In this document: piece after piece, positions 1-12,322 of the stretch
Layout: each line of letters begins with the position of its first letter
Numbering within the stretch: the stretch's first letter is position 1
From: Buxus sempervirens
Taxonomy: Eukaryota > Streptophyta > Magnoliopsida > Buxales > Buxaceae
DNA: 64,000 nucleotides
Direction of reading: 5' to 3'
Assembly: GCA_947561395.2 (NCBI GenBank)
Contig: OX387187.1
Coordinates: forward strand, 19,077,829-19,141,828
Translations under genes and position numbers: made by a program
Notes under the pieces: model-generated
Databases searched by the model: none
The model's input: only the letters and a program-made list of their open reading frames with translations
Told to the model about the DNA's origin: nothing

Positions 1-2785
1 TAATTTGAACCAACCCCCCCCCCCCCTCGAACCACTAAACTAAACAACCCTTTTTAACCCACTACTAATGAACTAATTTAACCAAATGATTTCTCTTTTT
101 TTTTTTCTTTCTATTTGTTCTTATTTAATAATTTTAAATCTCAATTCCAATTTCTAAAAATTTCTGGGGTTTTACAATAATAATGTTTAATTAAATATTT
201 TGCACGAAAATAGGTTATAAATAGGAGTTTAGATAATAAGAAACTTAATTAGGATTGTTAAGTAGAAAAATAAAAGGTGGAGAAAAAGTAGGAATTAAAT
301 TAGAAGGTGTTAGACATTAATTAGACCATGGTTGGGTTAGCCCAAATTAAATTAGCCAATTAGGGTTGGTTTAGGACTTCTAAAGCCTAATATAAATAGG
401 AAACTAAGGTTAGACAAGAGGGAAATTTCATGGGTTATTGTTGAGAGAAAAGAGGGAGAGAAAGGAAGAAGGTGGCTAATGGAGGTGTCTGACCAGCCAT
501 CATCAAAACATGATCAGGAAAGATCCGTACGGTGGATCGCCTTCAAATTTGGAGGTTTTCTTCATCACTGATGGAACTACATTGTGTATGGTGGAGATTT
601 GAATTGGAAGAGTCTAGCTTCGTGCGTTTGGGAGCAAACGTCAGGTCCAGAATTAGAAGTTTCAATGGAAGAAGGATTTAGCGTATAAGGCGAGTAGTAA
701 CCCTTGGAAAACGTGAGGAACTGCATGATTTCGTTTTCTATGATTTAATATTGATTGAACAAATTAGTCGGAATAGTATTTACATGGAATCAAATTGGTT
801 ATATGTTAGTGATTGGTATTCTTGAAGGATTTGTTGAAATAAAGAAGAAAACATGGTTTAATCATGAAATTAATTATAGGATGGTATTTGGTTAAGAAGA
901 ATTAATCTAAAAGGCTTTAGGAATGTTTTAGAATGTTATTAATTTAGACCAAAGAAACATATGGCAAAGGCATAAAAATCCGAACTTTAAAAATCTGGAA
1001 ATTTCTGTTTAATTTTGCACGAGCGCCTAGGATCGCCCAGCCCTGTAGAGGTAGGCGCTCTATGTAAAATTTATATATTTTGGGGATTCAGTAATTTGAA
1101 TAAATGTACAATGATTTTTCTGATTAGTTGAGCATGTTAGCATCATTATAAGGACCTAATTAAGGTATTAAAATTATAAAATTAAATGGGAAAGATTATC
1201 CAATAAATTTGAAGGTTTCAATGAAATGGTTGTTTAGAAAAGGGTCAAAGGGTATGGATATTGCTAGAAATAATACTACTGATACTTATAGCTTATAAAC
1301 ATCTTTTAAACTTCATTCTAGGTTTGTAGGACGTGCTGGAAAATAAAAATACAGAAAAGTTAAATAGAAACTGATTTAGGTGTTAAGATAGGAAATTGGA
1401 TTCTAATAAAGGGATTAATAAAGAAAACTCTAAGTAATATTTGTTTTACTTTATTTGAGCTTTCAATATGAATGTTGGCTACTAGAATTGCATAAACTCT
1501 GAGTTTTACCGAACATATGATACATGAGTTTATTTTGAATATATTTGGGAAATTGCATATGTTATCCTGAAAAAGGCTTTAATGGAATTAGTAAGGATTG
1601 AATCATGGATTTCACATGGAATGGAATACTTTGGTATGTGGTATGATGTTGTTCTCTTTAATTTTACGGTTGGGTGATACGGCTTCTGTAGTAGAGTTGA
1701 TACTATCTTTTACAACAGAGATGGGTAATCCTCTGTGTAGAGATGTGTAATCCTTTACGGGTAAAAGCGTGTATGCCTCCTACATTAGTGTGTCCTCCCG
1801 TATGTGGTTTTATCGTGGTTTGTGTCAGTGGGCTTAGCTGTATATGGATCCATAGTTTTGGCTGGTTAGCTAAGTGGTATTTAGTTTGGGTTGAGTTACT
1901 CCTATATGCGAGCGCGCTTCCCTTGCAAGTTAGTTTGCTCTGGGAAGGTCCTATGTCTATAGGGACACCCCGGTGAGCCTCTGGTGATTCCCTGTACATG
2001 TGGATAAGCGACCACACTCCATATATTGATTCTGGTGCTGCATGCTGGTGGTACATCCAACTCTGCGGAGTTCGTGTGCAATAAATCGGTGACTACGGCT
2101 CTTCTCTAAGCTGCGCTGCATGGGGCTTGACTATCATTAAGTAGCACTGCCCCTAAGCCGCACGGTGGTATAGCAATTAGTTGAGTGTCATCTCAAATAC
2201 TTATCATCTTTGTGAGTCCTGCAATGGCACGTGTTTTATCGCTTTTGTCGATTTTACCTCATTAACATCAAGTTACTGGTATTTATACATGATCATCTGT
2301 TTCATCGCCTTATTTGTAATTGCCATGAATAACTTGGATTTCTCGTCTTATCGGTTATTAATCGAATACCTCATGAATATTGCTTACATTGGACTGTTTC
2401 AAATTGCATGCACCTGCTACTTGCTGAGATGTAAATCTCACTCCGTTTTCCCCTATTTTTCAGGTTGCTTGGAGAGATTGCTAAGATGGGGTTTTAAATT
2501 GATGGGTAGAATTGTAATTGGTACTAATGTCACATGTTGATTAAATAAACCTTATTGTAAACTGAAGGGATATTATTGAATAAAGAATTGTTTTTATTGG
2601 CCACCATAACTCTGATGTAATTAATTAGTAAAGTTTAAAATTATTGTGAATCTTGGTTTGTATCTGACCCCAGCTTGGTGGTAACACCTCGAGTTTGGTT
2701 GTTGAACTAGACTTGAGTTGTTACAGTAGCGAACCGGGTTCGGGTCAGGTGCCGGTTTGCACTGACCCGAGTTCGGGGCGTTACA
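1..2785 (+). mobile_element. LTR unit A (large-LTR family 1), left end outside window
   Basis: Large LTR remnant reading left to right. Its right end is GGGGCGTTACA, the 3' end shared with the other family-1 copies. It aligns by eye with the copy at 40231-46122: a TATA box at 391-398, a donor-like AAGGCGAGTAG near 689, a GCGCCTAGG-type GC cluster at 1018-1065, a repeat-rich block at 1700-2160, and the hairpin plus T-rich/CAG module at 2407-2463. No gag or pol sequence is present. A poly-C run lies at 14-26. The left end and target duplication are outside the window. A solo LTR is the simplest reading. Confidence 0.7.
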
Positions 2786-3461
2786 GTTGTCGATAACCAA
2801 AGAAACAACGGTAGATGAAAAGGAAGAGATTGAGAGCACCGGAGGAGCTTGCTGTCGCCGGAGAAGACGAAGTTGCTGCCGGAGAGATTGAGTCGTCAGA
2901 GAAGAAATCAGAAACTGGAGAAGAAGGTATGGGCACAGAGAAATCGAAGAAGAAATGCGAGCAGAAATGGAGAAGGGCATTCGTGGTCGCGAATAAGTAA
3001 ACCTTTAAAACCTGTAGAAGAAGCGCAGGCAACAGAAACCCGCAAAGGTAATAAGGTCATTCGCGCTCGTATTAAAATTGCGGTCTTCACTTGCCCACAA
3101 TGTAAATACGGGCAACCCAGAAAATTTCATTTTTTTCATCATTTTCTCCATACTTTTCAAGAGATTAATGTCCATCTTAATTGTAAATTGTAAGGATTGC
3201 CACTTTACCCACTTTTGTTTTAAAATTTGTCTCAAATCTCACTTCATAGCCACGAGTGCTCAATGAGACTAGAGAGGAAGATTTGCCCCTTAAGGTTAGG
3301 GACTTTTCAGCAAATTCTCCACACAAATTCTTTTTCCAAAATCATCCTCTTAATCCTTGCAAATTACAATTAATTAGACAAAATCTCAAAAAGTGCACTT
3401 TGGGGGTCTTTTTGCTTTCTGCTAGTAATTGGTTCTAATTACTAGCAAAAGAGGGGGCAGT
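2786..3461 (+). mobile_element. 3' internal segment of a Tat/Ogre-like element
   Basis: Sequence lying between LTR unit A and the LTR that starts at 3462. Its right edge, just before the LTR, is purine-rich (AAAAGAGGGGGCAG, about 3447-3460), which is what a polypurine tract looks like. A 61-codon open frame at 2815-3000 (Lys/Glu-rich) is not recognised. About 57 bases at 3055-3112 resemble 3615-3672 inside the neighbouring LTR. The element is a fragment. Confidence 0.45.
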
Positions 3462-3878
3462 TGTAGACACCTCAAATTGCACTAAAAATGAGAAAATAAT
3501 TGAAAACATGTAATTGGGATTTAAAACAGGTCAAAAATGCATAAAATTTCATCAATCATGCATTGCTCGTATTTTACTTACGGGCTGATCGCGCCCGCAA
3601 TTTCTATACGGGCATGTTGCGCCCGTATTGAGAATGCGGGCAGCACTTGCCCGCAATGTATATATGGGCACAGGGGTTTTGTGAGAATTTTACTTTTTTC
3701 GAATTCTGAGCCTTATCTGCATCCAAATATCTCTCTGGGATATGCGAATTATCTTATTTATCCTTTCGAATTCTTTTATTTATCCTATTTTGCCATGGAT
3801 TGGCATTATCCCTCTTTTCAATTCAATCTGAAGGATTTTGGTATATCCCTCTGGACCAACCATGCCCCTAGGTTTGCC

Positions 3879-3886
3879 TATAAATA
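3879..3886 (+). promoter_or_regulatory. TATA box of LTR P
   Basis: TATAAATA followed by AGAGG, in the usual place for a plant LTR promoter, about 420 bases into the LTR. Confidence 0.5.
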
Positions 3887-4048
3887 GAGGGCAGATCCTC
3901 AAGCAAAAGGCCATTGATCTGAAGCTTGAAGAGCTCCCAGTGAAGAAAGGAATTCCTGCTTCTCTGCTTTCTCAATCCAGGTAAGTCCCTTTTCTCTTTT
4001 ATTTTTTGTTTTTAATTCTAGAAATAGTCTAATTTTCTCCATTGCTGT

Positions 4049-4335
4049 AGAATAAGGCCTTCTTGTACTTGTATTCCTAAACCTGCCTCCAAGTACCTCA
4101 AGAATCCTCTCTAGCCGTAAAACGTGAAGAGAGAACTAGGGGAAAGGGGAACAAGTGGATCCTTAGAATAAAACCCTATAATCTGTTTTTCTCCTTTTGT
4201 ATAGAATAAGGCCATTGATTGTGTTTGTATCCCCAAACCTGTCTCTAAGTACCTCAAGAATCCTCTTTAGCCGTAAAATGTGAAGAGAGAGCTAGGGGAA
4301 AAGAGAACGGGTGGATCCGTAGGGTAGACCCCCAT
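4049..4335 (+). repeat. Two-copy ~154-bp tandem duplication inside LTR P
   Basis: The block starting AGAATAAGGCC near 4049 recurs near 4203 with about 80-85% identity by eye. Shared landmarks include CTAAGTACCTCAAGAATCC-like sequence, TAGCCGTAAAA and GTGGATCC. Confidence 0.75.
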
Positions 4336-5198
4336 GTGCTCTAATCTGTAAGATGTGGTTGTTTTTACTATCATGTGAATGTTTTGATGGTTTTATTTTG
4401 AATCTGGAGGAATTCTATGAATCCATGATGTTTATAGCATGAGATCCCCTTTTTTTATACTTTGAATTTTTCACACCTTTGCACCTACAACACTGTTTTT
4501 TGGATTTTGGTGATATTTGGCTAGGATTCTAGATTTATCATGATCAATATAGTAGATCTAAAACCAACAGCCTGAAAGTAACCTGTAGGGTTTCATGATA
4601 TGATTTTAAAATTGTTTTGATCTTGGAGAAAGGCTCCTATGGTCTAAACTCTCCCTTTTGATGCTTTTGATCAACATGGGTTGAGTGGGGGTGGGGGTTC
4701 TATATCTCCACTATTGAGAGATCCGGATCAGATCTGTACTCCAAGTAATTTTATTTTTCAATGATTTAATCAAGAGATTTCAGTCTAGTTTTACAACCTT
4801 TTAATGGTTTAGCCTAAAACTAGTTTTTTAGGTTTCTCTTCAGATTGGTTTTATCTGATTCTTTATCTCAATTTTATTTTAATCATGAAACCTTTAGAAT
4901 GGTGTGATCATATTTGAAAGTTCTAAATCAATCAGGCTGTTCGTATGAAAAAACCATACATTTTTGTCTTCTTGTGATTTTTTATGATTTTTAAGCAAGC
5001 CTTCTTTATTTTTAACATGAACAATGCCTGGCAACCAACTTGTGTGGATGAATAGGAGTGCCTAACACCTTCCCTTGTTCATAACCTAATCCCCTTACCC
5101 ATCTCTGGTTGTTTTTTTAATAGGGTTATTTTTACCCTAAATTTGCCTTTTTGTGCTTATTTGAGATTTTAGTGTCCATTCACACTTAAACAGAATGG

Positions 5199-5208
5199 TG
5201 GCGACTCT
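5199..5208 (+). other. Primer-binding-site-like sequence (tRNA-Arg type)
   Basis: TGGCGACTCT directly downstream of the LTR end at 5192. Tat/Ogre elements are known to use a tRNA-Arg primer with TGGCGACTC. About 90 bases of internal sequence follow before other repeats take over. Confidence 0.45.
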
Positions 5209-5289
5209 TTGTTTTTAACCAATCCCGTGTGATGATTAGGAAGTCATTAAATTGATTTTCCATGTCTCACAGGTTGAGCATGGGTAGAT

Positions 5290-6250
5290 TGGTCAACCGT
5301 ACCACCTAGGCGATCGAGAATAGCGACGTTGAGGGAAAGAAATAGGCTGGAAGCCCAACCTGGTCGCTAGGCAATGGGTAGGTCGCCTAGGCAACTTGGT
5401 GACTGCCCATGTGTGTAAATGGCCAATTTTCGGAATTTTGATTCCTTCTCCAATCCTAGTTGATCCTAACCTCGAACTTTGTTGTAAATCCTTTCTACAT
5501 GGTACTTGGGAGTGGAAAATTAGAGCCAAAAGAAATGTGGAATCCATTTAATGAATTGTTAATAGTTATTGAATGAAAGGGGTTATTTTCTCCAATTGAA
5601 GTATGAGTTAATGCATGTGGTATTATCCTTGTAATGATTTGTTGCTATTGATTGCTAAAAGACCATGTGAACTATTTTAGGGCACTGGCCCATTTGTATA
5701 GCATGATATCAAGGGCGTTGGCCCGTTATTTGATTTTATTTACATGAAGGGCAGTGGCCCGAATCCATGAGATAATAAAGAGGGCATTGGCCCAAGTTGA
5801 TATGGGTAAGGCTATGAACTACCCTTTGAAATTTTACATGCGTGAGTAGCATGAGATGTGATATATGAAATTGATTAAAGGAATTTGCATAATTAACAAC
5901 CTTAAGTTATGGATCCATAAACCTTAAGTGGGTGTGTTTGTATATAACGTATGACCAAGTTACTTTTGTTCTATTGTATCATCTTGTATCATCCCAACAC
6001 CAAGGAACATAGGTGGCTAATGCTCATAGATACGGGGAATCGGCATGGATGCCCTACATCAAGGGTAATCGGTGTATGGATGCCTAACACCAAGGGTAAT
6101 CAGTGTTGGATGCCTAGCCCACCATGAGGAATCGGTGGAGTTAGATGGGGTCATGTGCAATATGTATTAAATCACCTAGATAATAAAGTGATAAGAATTG
6201 GTGTGTGATTGTCTATTAATTGTTTGACTTGTACACTAAAGCACAGAACT
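5290..6250 (+). mobile_element. Partial LTR fragment S (large-LTR family 2)
   Basis: Resembles the reverse complement of the family-2 LTR at 16645-19795. Shared features are the repeated phrases with GGCATTGGCCC/GGCAGTGGCCC (5690-5800), the GGTAAGGC-TACCCTT stretch near 5805-5830, and the repeated GGGTAATCGGTG/GGATGCC phrases at 6040-6150. A GC-rich CGCCTAGGC cluster lies at 5309-5395. It is a fragment; the neighbouring unit I begins at its right edge. Confidence 0.5.
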
Positions 6251-6880
6251 TGTAAAATCCTGAATTTTCAATATTATTAAAAATTGGGTTTTTTTTAATA
6301 AGTCCTGTTTAATATTGAAAGTGGAGGAAGAAAGAGTAAAGATTGAGAATTTATAAGTCAAGTTTGATGAAAGATTGAGTATTCAAGGTAAGGTAAGCTA
6401 AGCATTTTAAACTTTATTGTTTGGAATAAAGAATTCTGTGGAATGGCAATGTAGGTTATCATATTAGATTAATTCTATTGGATAGGTATGTAGGTTTTGT
6501 GGTGTGGCGATACATTTGATCAAGCTAAAGTAGCTCTATTGTTTATGTAGGTAATATTGAGTGGAGTGGCATTTCACTGAAACATATTTAATTTGAGAGA
6601 ATGGCGGCAATTATTTAGCACCCGTTGCTATTGGTTAGTTGTTTTGTTTAAGATCTGAAAAATCTGGAGAAGAGACTCCAGAAGGTTCTGAGATTGGAGC
6701 AAGGATTTGGTGGAAAGGATCTGGAGATTTCATTCAGGGAAGGTGAAGGAGTAGTTTCGAAAATTGCTGAATTGAGTTAGGAGGAGAGAAATTGGAAAAT
6801 AGTGATTCCACGGCTGAGTTGGGAGAGACTTTAAGGAGATATCTTATCTCAGATATGAATCAAGTAACAACATAACTAGA
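6251..6880 (+). mobile_element. Partial LTR fragment I (family 1)
   Basis: Begins TGTAAAATCCTGAATTTTC, the same 5' end as the units at 24871, 28168 and 61813, and can be followed by eye for about 600 bases. The right boundary (6830-6900) is approximate, where LINE-like sequence begins. Confidence 0.55.
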
Positions 6881-6899
6881 TTCCATATTAAATTGAGGA

Positions 6900-7460
6900 G
6901 GGAGATCTTTGTTATTGGGAGCAACCACATCGCTTTTTGGATCAAAGAAATCCATATTTAGAAGACATAGAGTCTTAGCCTACAAACTTAACTTGCTTGC
7001 CCTTTGATTTAGAAGGAGCAGGAACTACAAGCTTGTATTTTGGAGGAAATGATGATGAGGATATTATACATTCCTCTGCATTATGATCCTAAAAGGAGCA
7101 AAGATGACAATACTTTGGTAACTTCTCATATGTAATCTTTTGCTAGAAACCATTACCTTTCCCCGTGTTGATCCAAACATGATTTGGGGGAGGTTTGGCC
7201 ATAGAAATCTCAATGCAAACCCTAGCTATACTTAGGTGAACTAAGGCAAGGGTTGCCTAATCAATCTTCAATACCCTTCAAATGGTTGAAACCAGAGGTC
7301 GAAGAAGAGAAGGATTAAAAAAATTCAGCAGGAGTAATAGAAGTTGGATCCAAACCAAAGCAAGATCTAATTCTTTCTTAGGATCAAAATCTTGTGCTGT
7401 TGATTCTTGTTTGACAAAAGAGGCCTGTCTTCTACCTAGTGTTAAAACACTTTCCTTCAC
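6900..7460 (-). pseudogene. LINE (L1-type) ORF1 relic: DUF4283 / CCHC region
   Basis: The minus strand carries decayed coding sequence of a plant L1-type ORF1. From 7460 downward it reads FDPKKELDLALVWIQL, then FFNPSLLRPLVSTI, then ATLALVHLSIARVCIEI, then PNHVWINTGKGNGF, then a zinc knuckle YCHLC-x4-DHNAEEC (about 7075-7120). This order (DUF4283 core, ARVC strand, W-Q-x-YE-x-LPKYC knuckle) is typical of the family. At least four in-frame stops are visible on the minus strand: TGA at 7276-7278, one near 7258, TAG at 7144-7146 where FWQ is expected, and one inside the knuckle near 7090. ORF2 (endonuclease, RT) is absent. The N-terminal part above 7460 could not be followed. Confidence 0.75.
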
Positions 7461-8501
7461 TGGTTGCGTTCCTTTTTTAAGCTTTATAAATGCTTCAACT
7501 TTATCACTTTCGACATTCAGATATCCATGTGTTTATAAACTCCTTGATTGTTGTGTAAAGGCCTTTCATTTTCCTTGTCATGAAGGTTTGAATATTCCAA
7601 TTTTTGTACAAGTGAATGATAAGGTAGTGGAAGTGATGGAAGGTGATGCCTAGATCGTCTGTATGAAGTTATCATGGTGGAATGGTGTCATATCACTTCT
7701 CTATTAAGACACACACTCAATATGCACCCAAACAACCTGGCTCATGTCTCTAATTTCTCCTATAGGGCTCTTTTAGGTAGTGTAAGAAACTACTGTGCTC
7801 ACCATGCCCAATACAGTGTGATGATTGTCGAGAAGCCTAAGATTAAGAGCTTTTTCTCACCTTCTCTAGTAAATAAATTGTTTGATTCACAGTTTGTTAT
7901 TTGGACATTTTATTTCACCACTTCAGCCTGCTATATATTGTTGATCAAATGTATTTATATAATATAACTGTTGATCAAATGTGTAATACAAGCAGTTTCA
8001 ATTATGCAACTAGCTTTTTTCTAGGTTGTATAATAATTTCTTTCGTTGCCAAAGGGTGCACAAGTGTAATGGTTTGAGCATGGAATGTAAGGAATGGTTT
8101 AGAGACTGGTTATGGTTGTCTCATGTTTCATTTGAAGGTGACTCATCCTTCATTCCATTGTTCTCATGTCTGGGTTTGGGTTGGAACTGATGCCTTCAAG
8201 GCAAAGAAAGCCAAAGGCACACATGACTTGACCCAAGGCATACAAAATAAAGGTTAGTAGAACAACTCTAAACCAATCGTTCATGTTCTCATGTAATCAG
8301 TCGTCCCTTACATTCCATGGAGACTCAAGAGCAAAAGTTGTGTTAATGAGGTTTTGATCTCTAAGAAATGGTACCAAGCTGAGGCTATGATTACGTAAGA
8401 GCAACATGGGTAAAAAATAGTGACTAAAGAAACTCATATCTAGATCAACCTTGCTTGTTTGTAAGGGCATTTTGATAGAAGGGAGGCAGTGAAACATATT
8501 T
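7461..8501. other. Unassigned stretch before LTR unit B
   Basis: AT-rich sequence with short open frames on both strands that match no family I recognise. It contains an inverted-repeat-ended stretch at 8079-8319. It may be more decayed LINE or an intron of an old gene. Confidence 0.4.
8079..8319. repeat. ~240-bp unit with 14-bp terminal inverted repeats
   Basis: CATGGAATGTAAGG at 8079-8092 is exactly inverted as CCTTACATTCCATG at 8306-8319. GAG flanks both outer edges (8076-8078 and 8320-8322). It could be a MITE or a chance palindrome. No transposase is present and the family is unknown. Confidence 0.3.
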
Positions 8502-11500
8502 TGTAATGCCCCGGTTCCGGATCCAATTCCCAAAACCCGAGGTGTTATGGTAAGTAACAAAAGCAACTAAAATATGAAATAATTTAAAACTTTTTCTAAC
8601 TTTATAATCAGAGTAAATGCGGAAACTTGAATTCAAATTCTCTTTATTAATCAACAATTATGATATACAAGGATTTTAATTACATGAGCAATCCTACATC
8701 TATATAGACTACTCAGCTACAGCTAGCCCACAACTTGACGTCTTCACCAAGGGTACCTAAAAAATGGGAGAAACCGAAGTGAGAATAAATCTTAACAAGT
8801 TGCAAGGTACATGCATGAAATCAGTCCATGTTTATATAAAATAAGTCATGAGGTGTACAATTAAACCAACAACATCATCAACAAGAAAAACGATAATATA
8901 GAGAAATCACGGCACACAGCATACCACGTCTGTGACATCACAGGACTAATGGAATCATAAATAGTCCGACAGACATGTGCCAATATGCTACCTCACCGAC
9001 TTACGGTAGACCAGCCGCCCTGCAGTCTAGCTATTCAACACCAACGGAAGAACCCACCAAACAACCAAAAATCCAACCAAATGGGTTAGCATGTACGGCC
9101 CAACCAATCCAGGAGTGGGTAACGTAGCGACCGACCAATCCAAGAGCGGTACCATCCTCGAGATGATGGAATGCCTATGACACAGAATAAGAAACTCTAG
9201 AAAACAATTTCATTTATTAGCTACTCTAATGGATCCATGTAAGAGCTAAGCCTGCTAGACACAACTCACAATCAAAAACTCTAAATAACTTAATAACATA
9301 TCAATTAATATGTAATTGTGAAACCCACACGATTGTAGAAAACCAAACCAGGGAATGGACATACTTCTCAATAACACCCACCAAATACAGAACCATATAT
9401 GTATACCAAATCCGCCCATGCAGGAATAATAAATTAGGCACCTGCCTTGTCACAACTGTGACCCAAAATCCAACACAAGATGTACCAAGTCATATGTCCA
9501 AACTCCAGGTTTCAACGGCAAAGTAATCCAAGTATATACATAAATCATTCGGAGCTCAAAGCATGCTCAGATAGTTCAAATACAGGTGTAGGAACTTCTA
9601 AAATCAAGTTTTGTTTAAAAAGGAAATAAATCAAGACATTAACAATGTTCCTAACTTTTGATTAAAACTTCTTTATTTCTATTGTCTATTAACATCCAAT
9701 TTTCCTTCATCTAGAACCCTAGGTGTCAAAAGGTATTAACTCTGTTATTTAGTCCTTTCAGAAGGTAAATTAGGTCTATATTGAAGTTTAAGAATAGGTT
9801 AGGTTACCCAAAATCAGATCTAAATAAGTTATGACTTCTTTTTACTTAAGATATCTCCAAAAGTTTCATATTTACAATCATCGTCCCAAATCACTATTCT
9901 TTAATTCAAATTTAATTCCACCACTTTCTACATCTCAAATTAAACTAGGTACAGGTGATACAACTTTAGAATTTACAGAAAAATGATTAAAAATTTAATC
10001 TGGACACAATCCCCAAAATTTGGAATTTCTAACATCAGTCGCTCGAAGAGGCGCTCGAGCGACTGTTCTAGCGGCTATAATTACAGGTTCTGTTTTAGAT
10101 ACACAGGCAAGTCGCCCGTGGTTGCCCTTGAGCGACTGTTCTAGTGCTCTACCCAAAACTCAGTTTTTCTGGGTTTTTCATAATTTCCGAAACTTCTCAA
10201 ATTCCTATGGCTTTAAATTGTTCCTAAACATCTAAATTTCATTCCAAATTACTTCTAAAACAATCCTAAACAAATCTTGGTGATTAAAATTTAACTAAGA
10301 TTTCTCTCTAAATCAAACCACCCATGAACAACACTTTTCTTGATTCTTAAAGAGAGATTTAAATCACCAAATCAAAACTTTATAATCATCCAACTTTTCC
10401 AATGAAATCTAACTTAAAAACCAATACGATCAGTCATCAAAACGCAAGAAAACATGCAGTTCCTCCAGTTTCAAGTGTTTGCTATTTGCCTTTTTGATGA
10501 ACCCAGATTTTTCAAAACTTTTTCTGTGCCCCCTTCTGGAGCTTGATTGCACCCCTCTAAACTTTTTCAATTTAGATCTCCACTTATCAGTTTGAAGTCC
10601 TTCATGAGTAGAACAAAATCCTAAAATTTCAGCCCATTACAATGGTTGGATCTTCCTATCTTGTCGTTCGAAATTGGCTAGTCGGCCATCTCTGCAACTC
10701 CTTTTTCTTTCTAAATCTGATTTTCCACCAACTTCTGGGTTAGTTCGCACCACCTTAGACTTATCCAAATCCAATCTCCACCTTTCAGATTAAAGCTTCT
10801 CATGTATAGATCATAACCTCCAAATTTCATGACGATCTAACGAATGGATCTCCGGAGATCATCGTTCAAAGTATGCTGGTCGGACCTCTACAGCACCTCC
10901 ATTTTCTTTTCTTCCCTCTCTTTTCTCTCATTCTCTTCTCCCCTTTATTTTCTCCCAAGCCCAAGCACGAATTTTCCTCTCTTTCCTCCTTATTTCTTAC
11001 TTGCTAAAAACCCTAAACCTTTCTTAGACCTCCTCTTTTATAACCTCTCTTAATTAGAAGTTCTACCAAATTTAGGAGACCTTCTAAATAGGATTCCCAC
11101 TCTTAATTGGAAACCTCCCTATCTTAACCCTCCTTCTAATTCCTCTTTTAAGTATCTCATATAAAAGGTCTTAATTTAATTTATTTTCGTGGTAATTTAA
11201 TTTCTTATTTTAAAATATTACTAAAACAACCTAAAGCTCCTCTTATCCTCAAATTTAAGGCTCCTTATCAACCATAATCACCAATATACCCTTTTTTCCT
11301 ACTTTTAAACTGTAATTTGCAATTTAAATTCAAACCTAACCCAAATTAAGTCTAGTTAAATATTTCAAGTCTAATAATTATTTTCTTACTCAATATATTA
11401 ATTTGGCTAATTGGAAAATGACTAAAATACCCTTTCCTTGAAATTCGATATTTAACCTTGGGATCCTTTTTCCAAAAATTCTCCTATTTATTCTTCACAT

Positions 11501-11779
11501 CAATCTTAGTCATATAATGCACTTGGATTAATACATATCTTCTCCAATCCTTTATATTTAAATTACTCTCCCAATTTATCTAAATCAACCTTGCTCTTTC
11601 CTATTTAAATGAAGCCACTATTTAAATTCCTAATTACTCAAAATTATTGTTTATTTATTTAGTTACTAATATCTCTTTGGATCATAATATTATTCCTCTA
11701 ATACCTAAATTAAATCTTAACTTCTCAATGTTTAGGCTTATTTAATTTAATTTATTTTAGGAAAATCCAGGGTTTTACA
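8502..11779 (-). mobile_element. Solo LTR B (family 1), TSD TATTT
   Basis: A 3278-bp unit, TGTAATGCCCCGGTTCC...GGGTTTTACA, flanked by an exact 5-bp duplication TATTT (8497-8501 and 11780-11784). TG..CA ends with a 5-bp duplication fit integrase-mediated insertion. The minus-strand TATA box (TTATAAAAG, 11035-11043) sets the orientation. On the same strand follow a donor-like AAAAAGGCAAATAGC (about 10500), a GTCGCTCG...CGAGCGAC hairpin (10038-10063), and an acceptor module (8757-8815). No gag or pol is present. Confidence 0.85.
11035..11043 (-). promoter_or_regulatory. TATA box of LTR B
   Basis: TTATAAAAG on the minus strand. The equivalent element is conserved at 22248-22256 and 45588-45596 in related copies. 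Confidence 0.5.
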
Positions 11780-11784
11780 TATTT

Positions 11785-12322
11785 TGAAAGGGGGCCAAGG
11801 TGGTGAAATGCTACAAAAATTTTTAAGTGAATGGGTAGGCTAGTTATCATGTCAGTAGCACAAATCAAATGACTAGCCTGGAAATGATGTGAAACTAAGT
11901 TGATATGAAAAGTTTTAATTGGCTTCAAGTAAACAGACAATCCTAACTCAAAAGGGTAAGAGCCGTCAAAAATTGGTATCATGTATATCATATCACTTCC
12001 CATTTAAATGTCACCTAATTGCCAAAAAGGCATGGATGTCAACTAAAACATAAAATTTAACAAAACCAACCCAAAATAAGAAAAAAAGGCCTTTGCTTTT
12101 CTTAACCAATTGAATACATTGGCATATATATAAAAACAAAGCATTTAACCATACAAATAGATTACAATCCAAAAGTTAACATAAGTCTTCTAGTTTAATA
12201 AAGACAATAAAATTCGCATCTAGACTCAAGTCCAAAGACAAAAGTAAAACCAATGAAAACTTAATTAATTAAAATTACAAGAAGTGCCCATTATTGGCTT
12301 GTTAAATCTGTTCCCCTCCTTT
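11785..12322. other. Unassigned; probably 3' flank of the TCTP pseudogene
   Basis: AT-rich sequence between LTR B and the last TCTP exon. Its position makes it the 3' untranslated and downstream region of that pseudogene on the minus strand. No other coding signal was recognised. Confidence 0.4.

Larger units (their letters stand above)
3462..5192 (+). mobile_element. Tat/Ogre-like Gypsy LTR (P)
   Basis: LTR beginning TGTAGACACCTC and ending TTAAACA. It is preceded by a polypurine tract and followed after three bases by TGGTGGCGACTC, which resembles the tRNA-Arg primer site known for Tat/Ogre elements. A TATA box (TATAAATA) is at 3879-3886. GC-rich GCCCGCAA/CGGGC inverted motifs occupy about 3575-3660. 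Having a polypurine tract on the left and a primer site on the right suggests a middle LTR left by recombination between elements. The family call rests on the primer site and the TGTARRCACCTC start only. Confidence 0.6.

Noticed and set aside
11752-12003. Minus-strand frames on either side of LTR B, considered as one split host exon
   Set aside because: After setting aside the LTR and its duplication the two frames are out of register and neither matches a known family.
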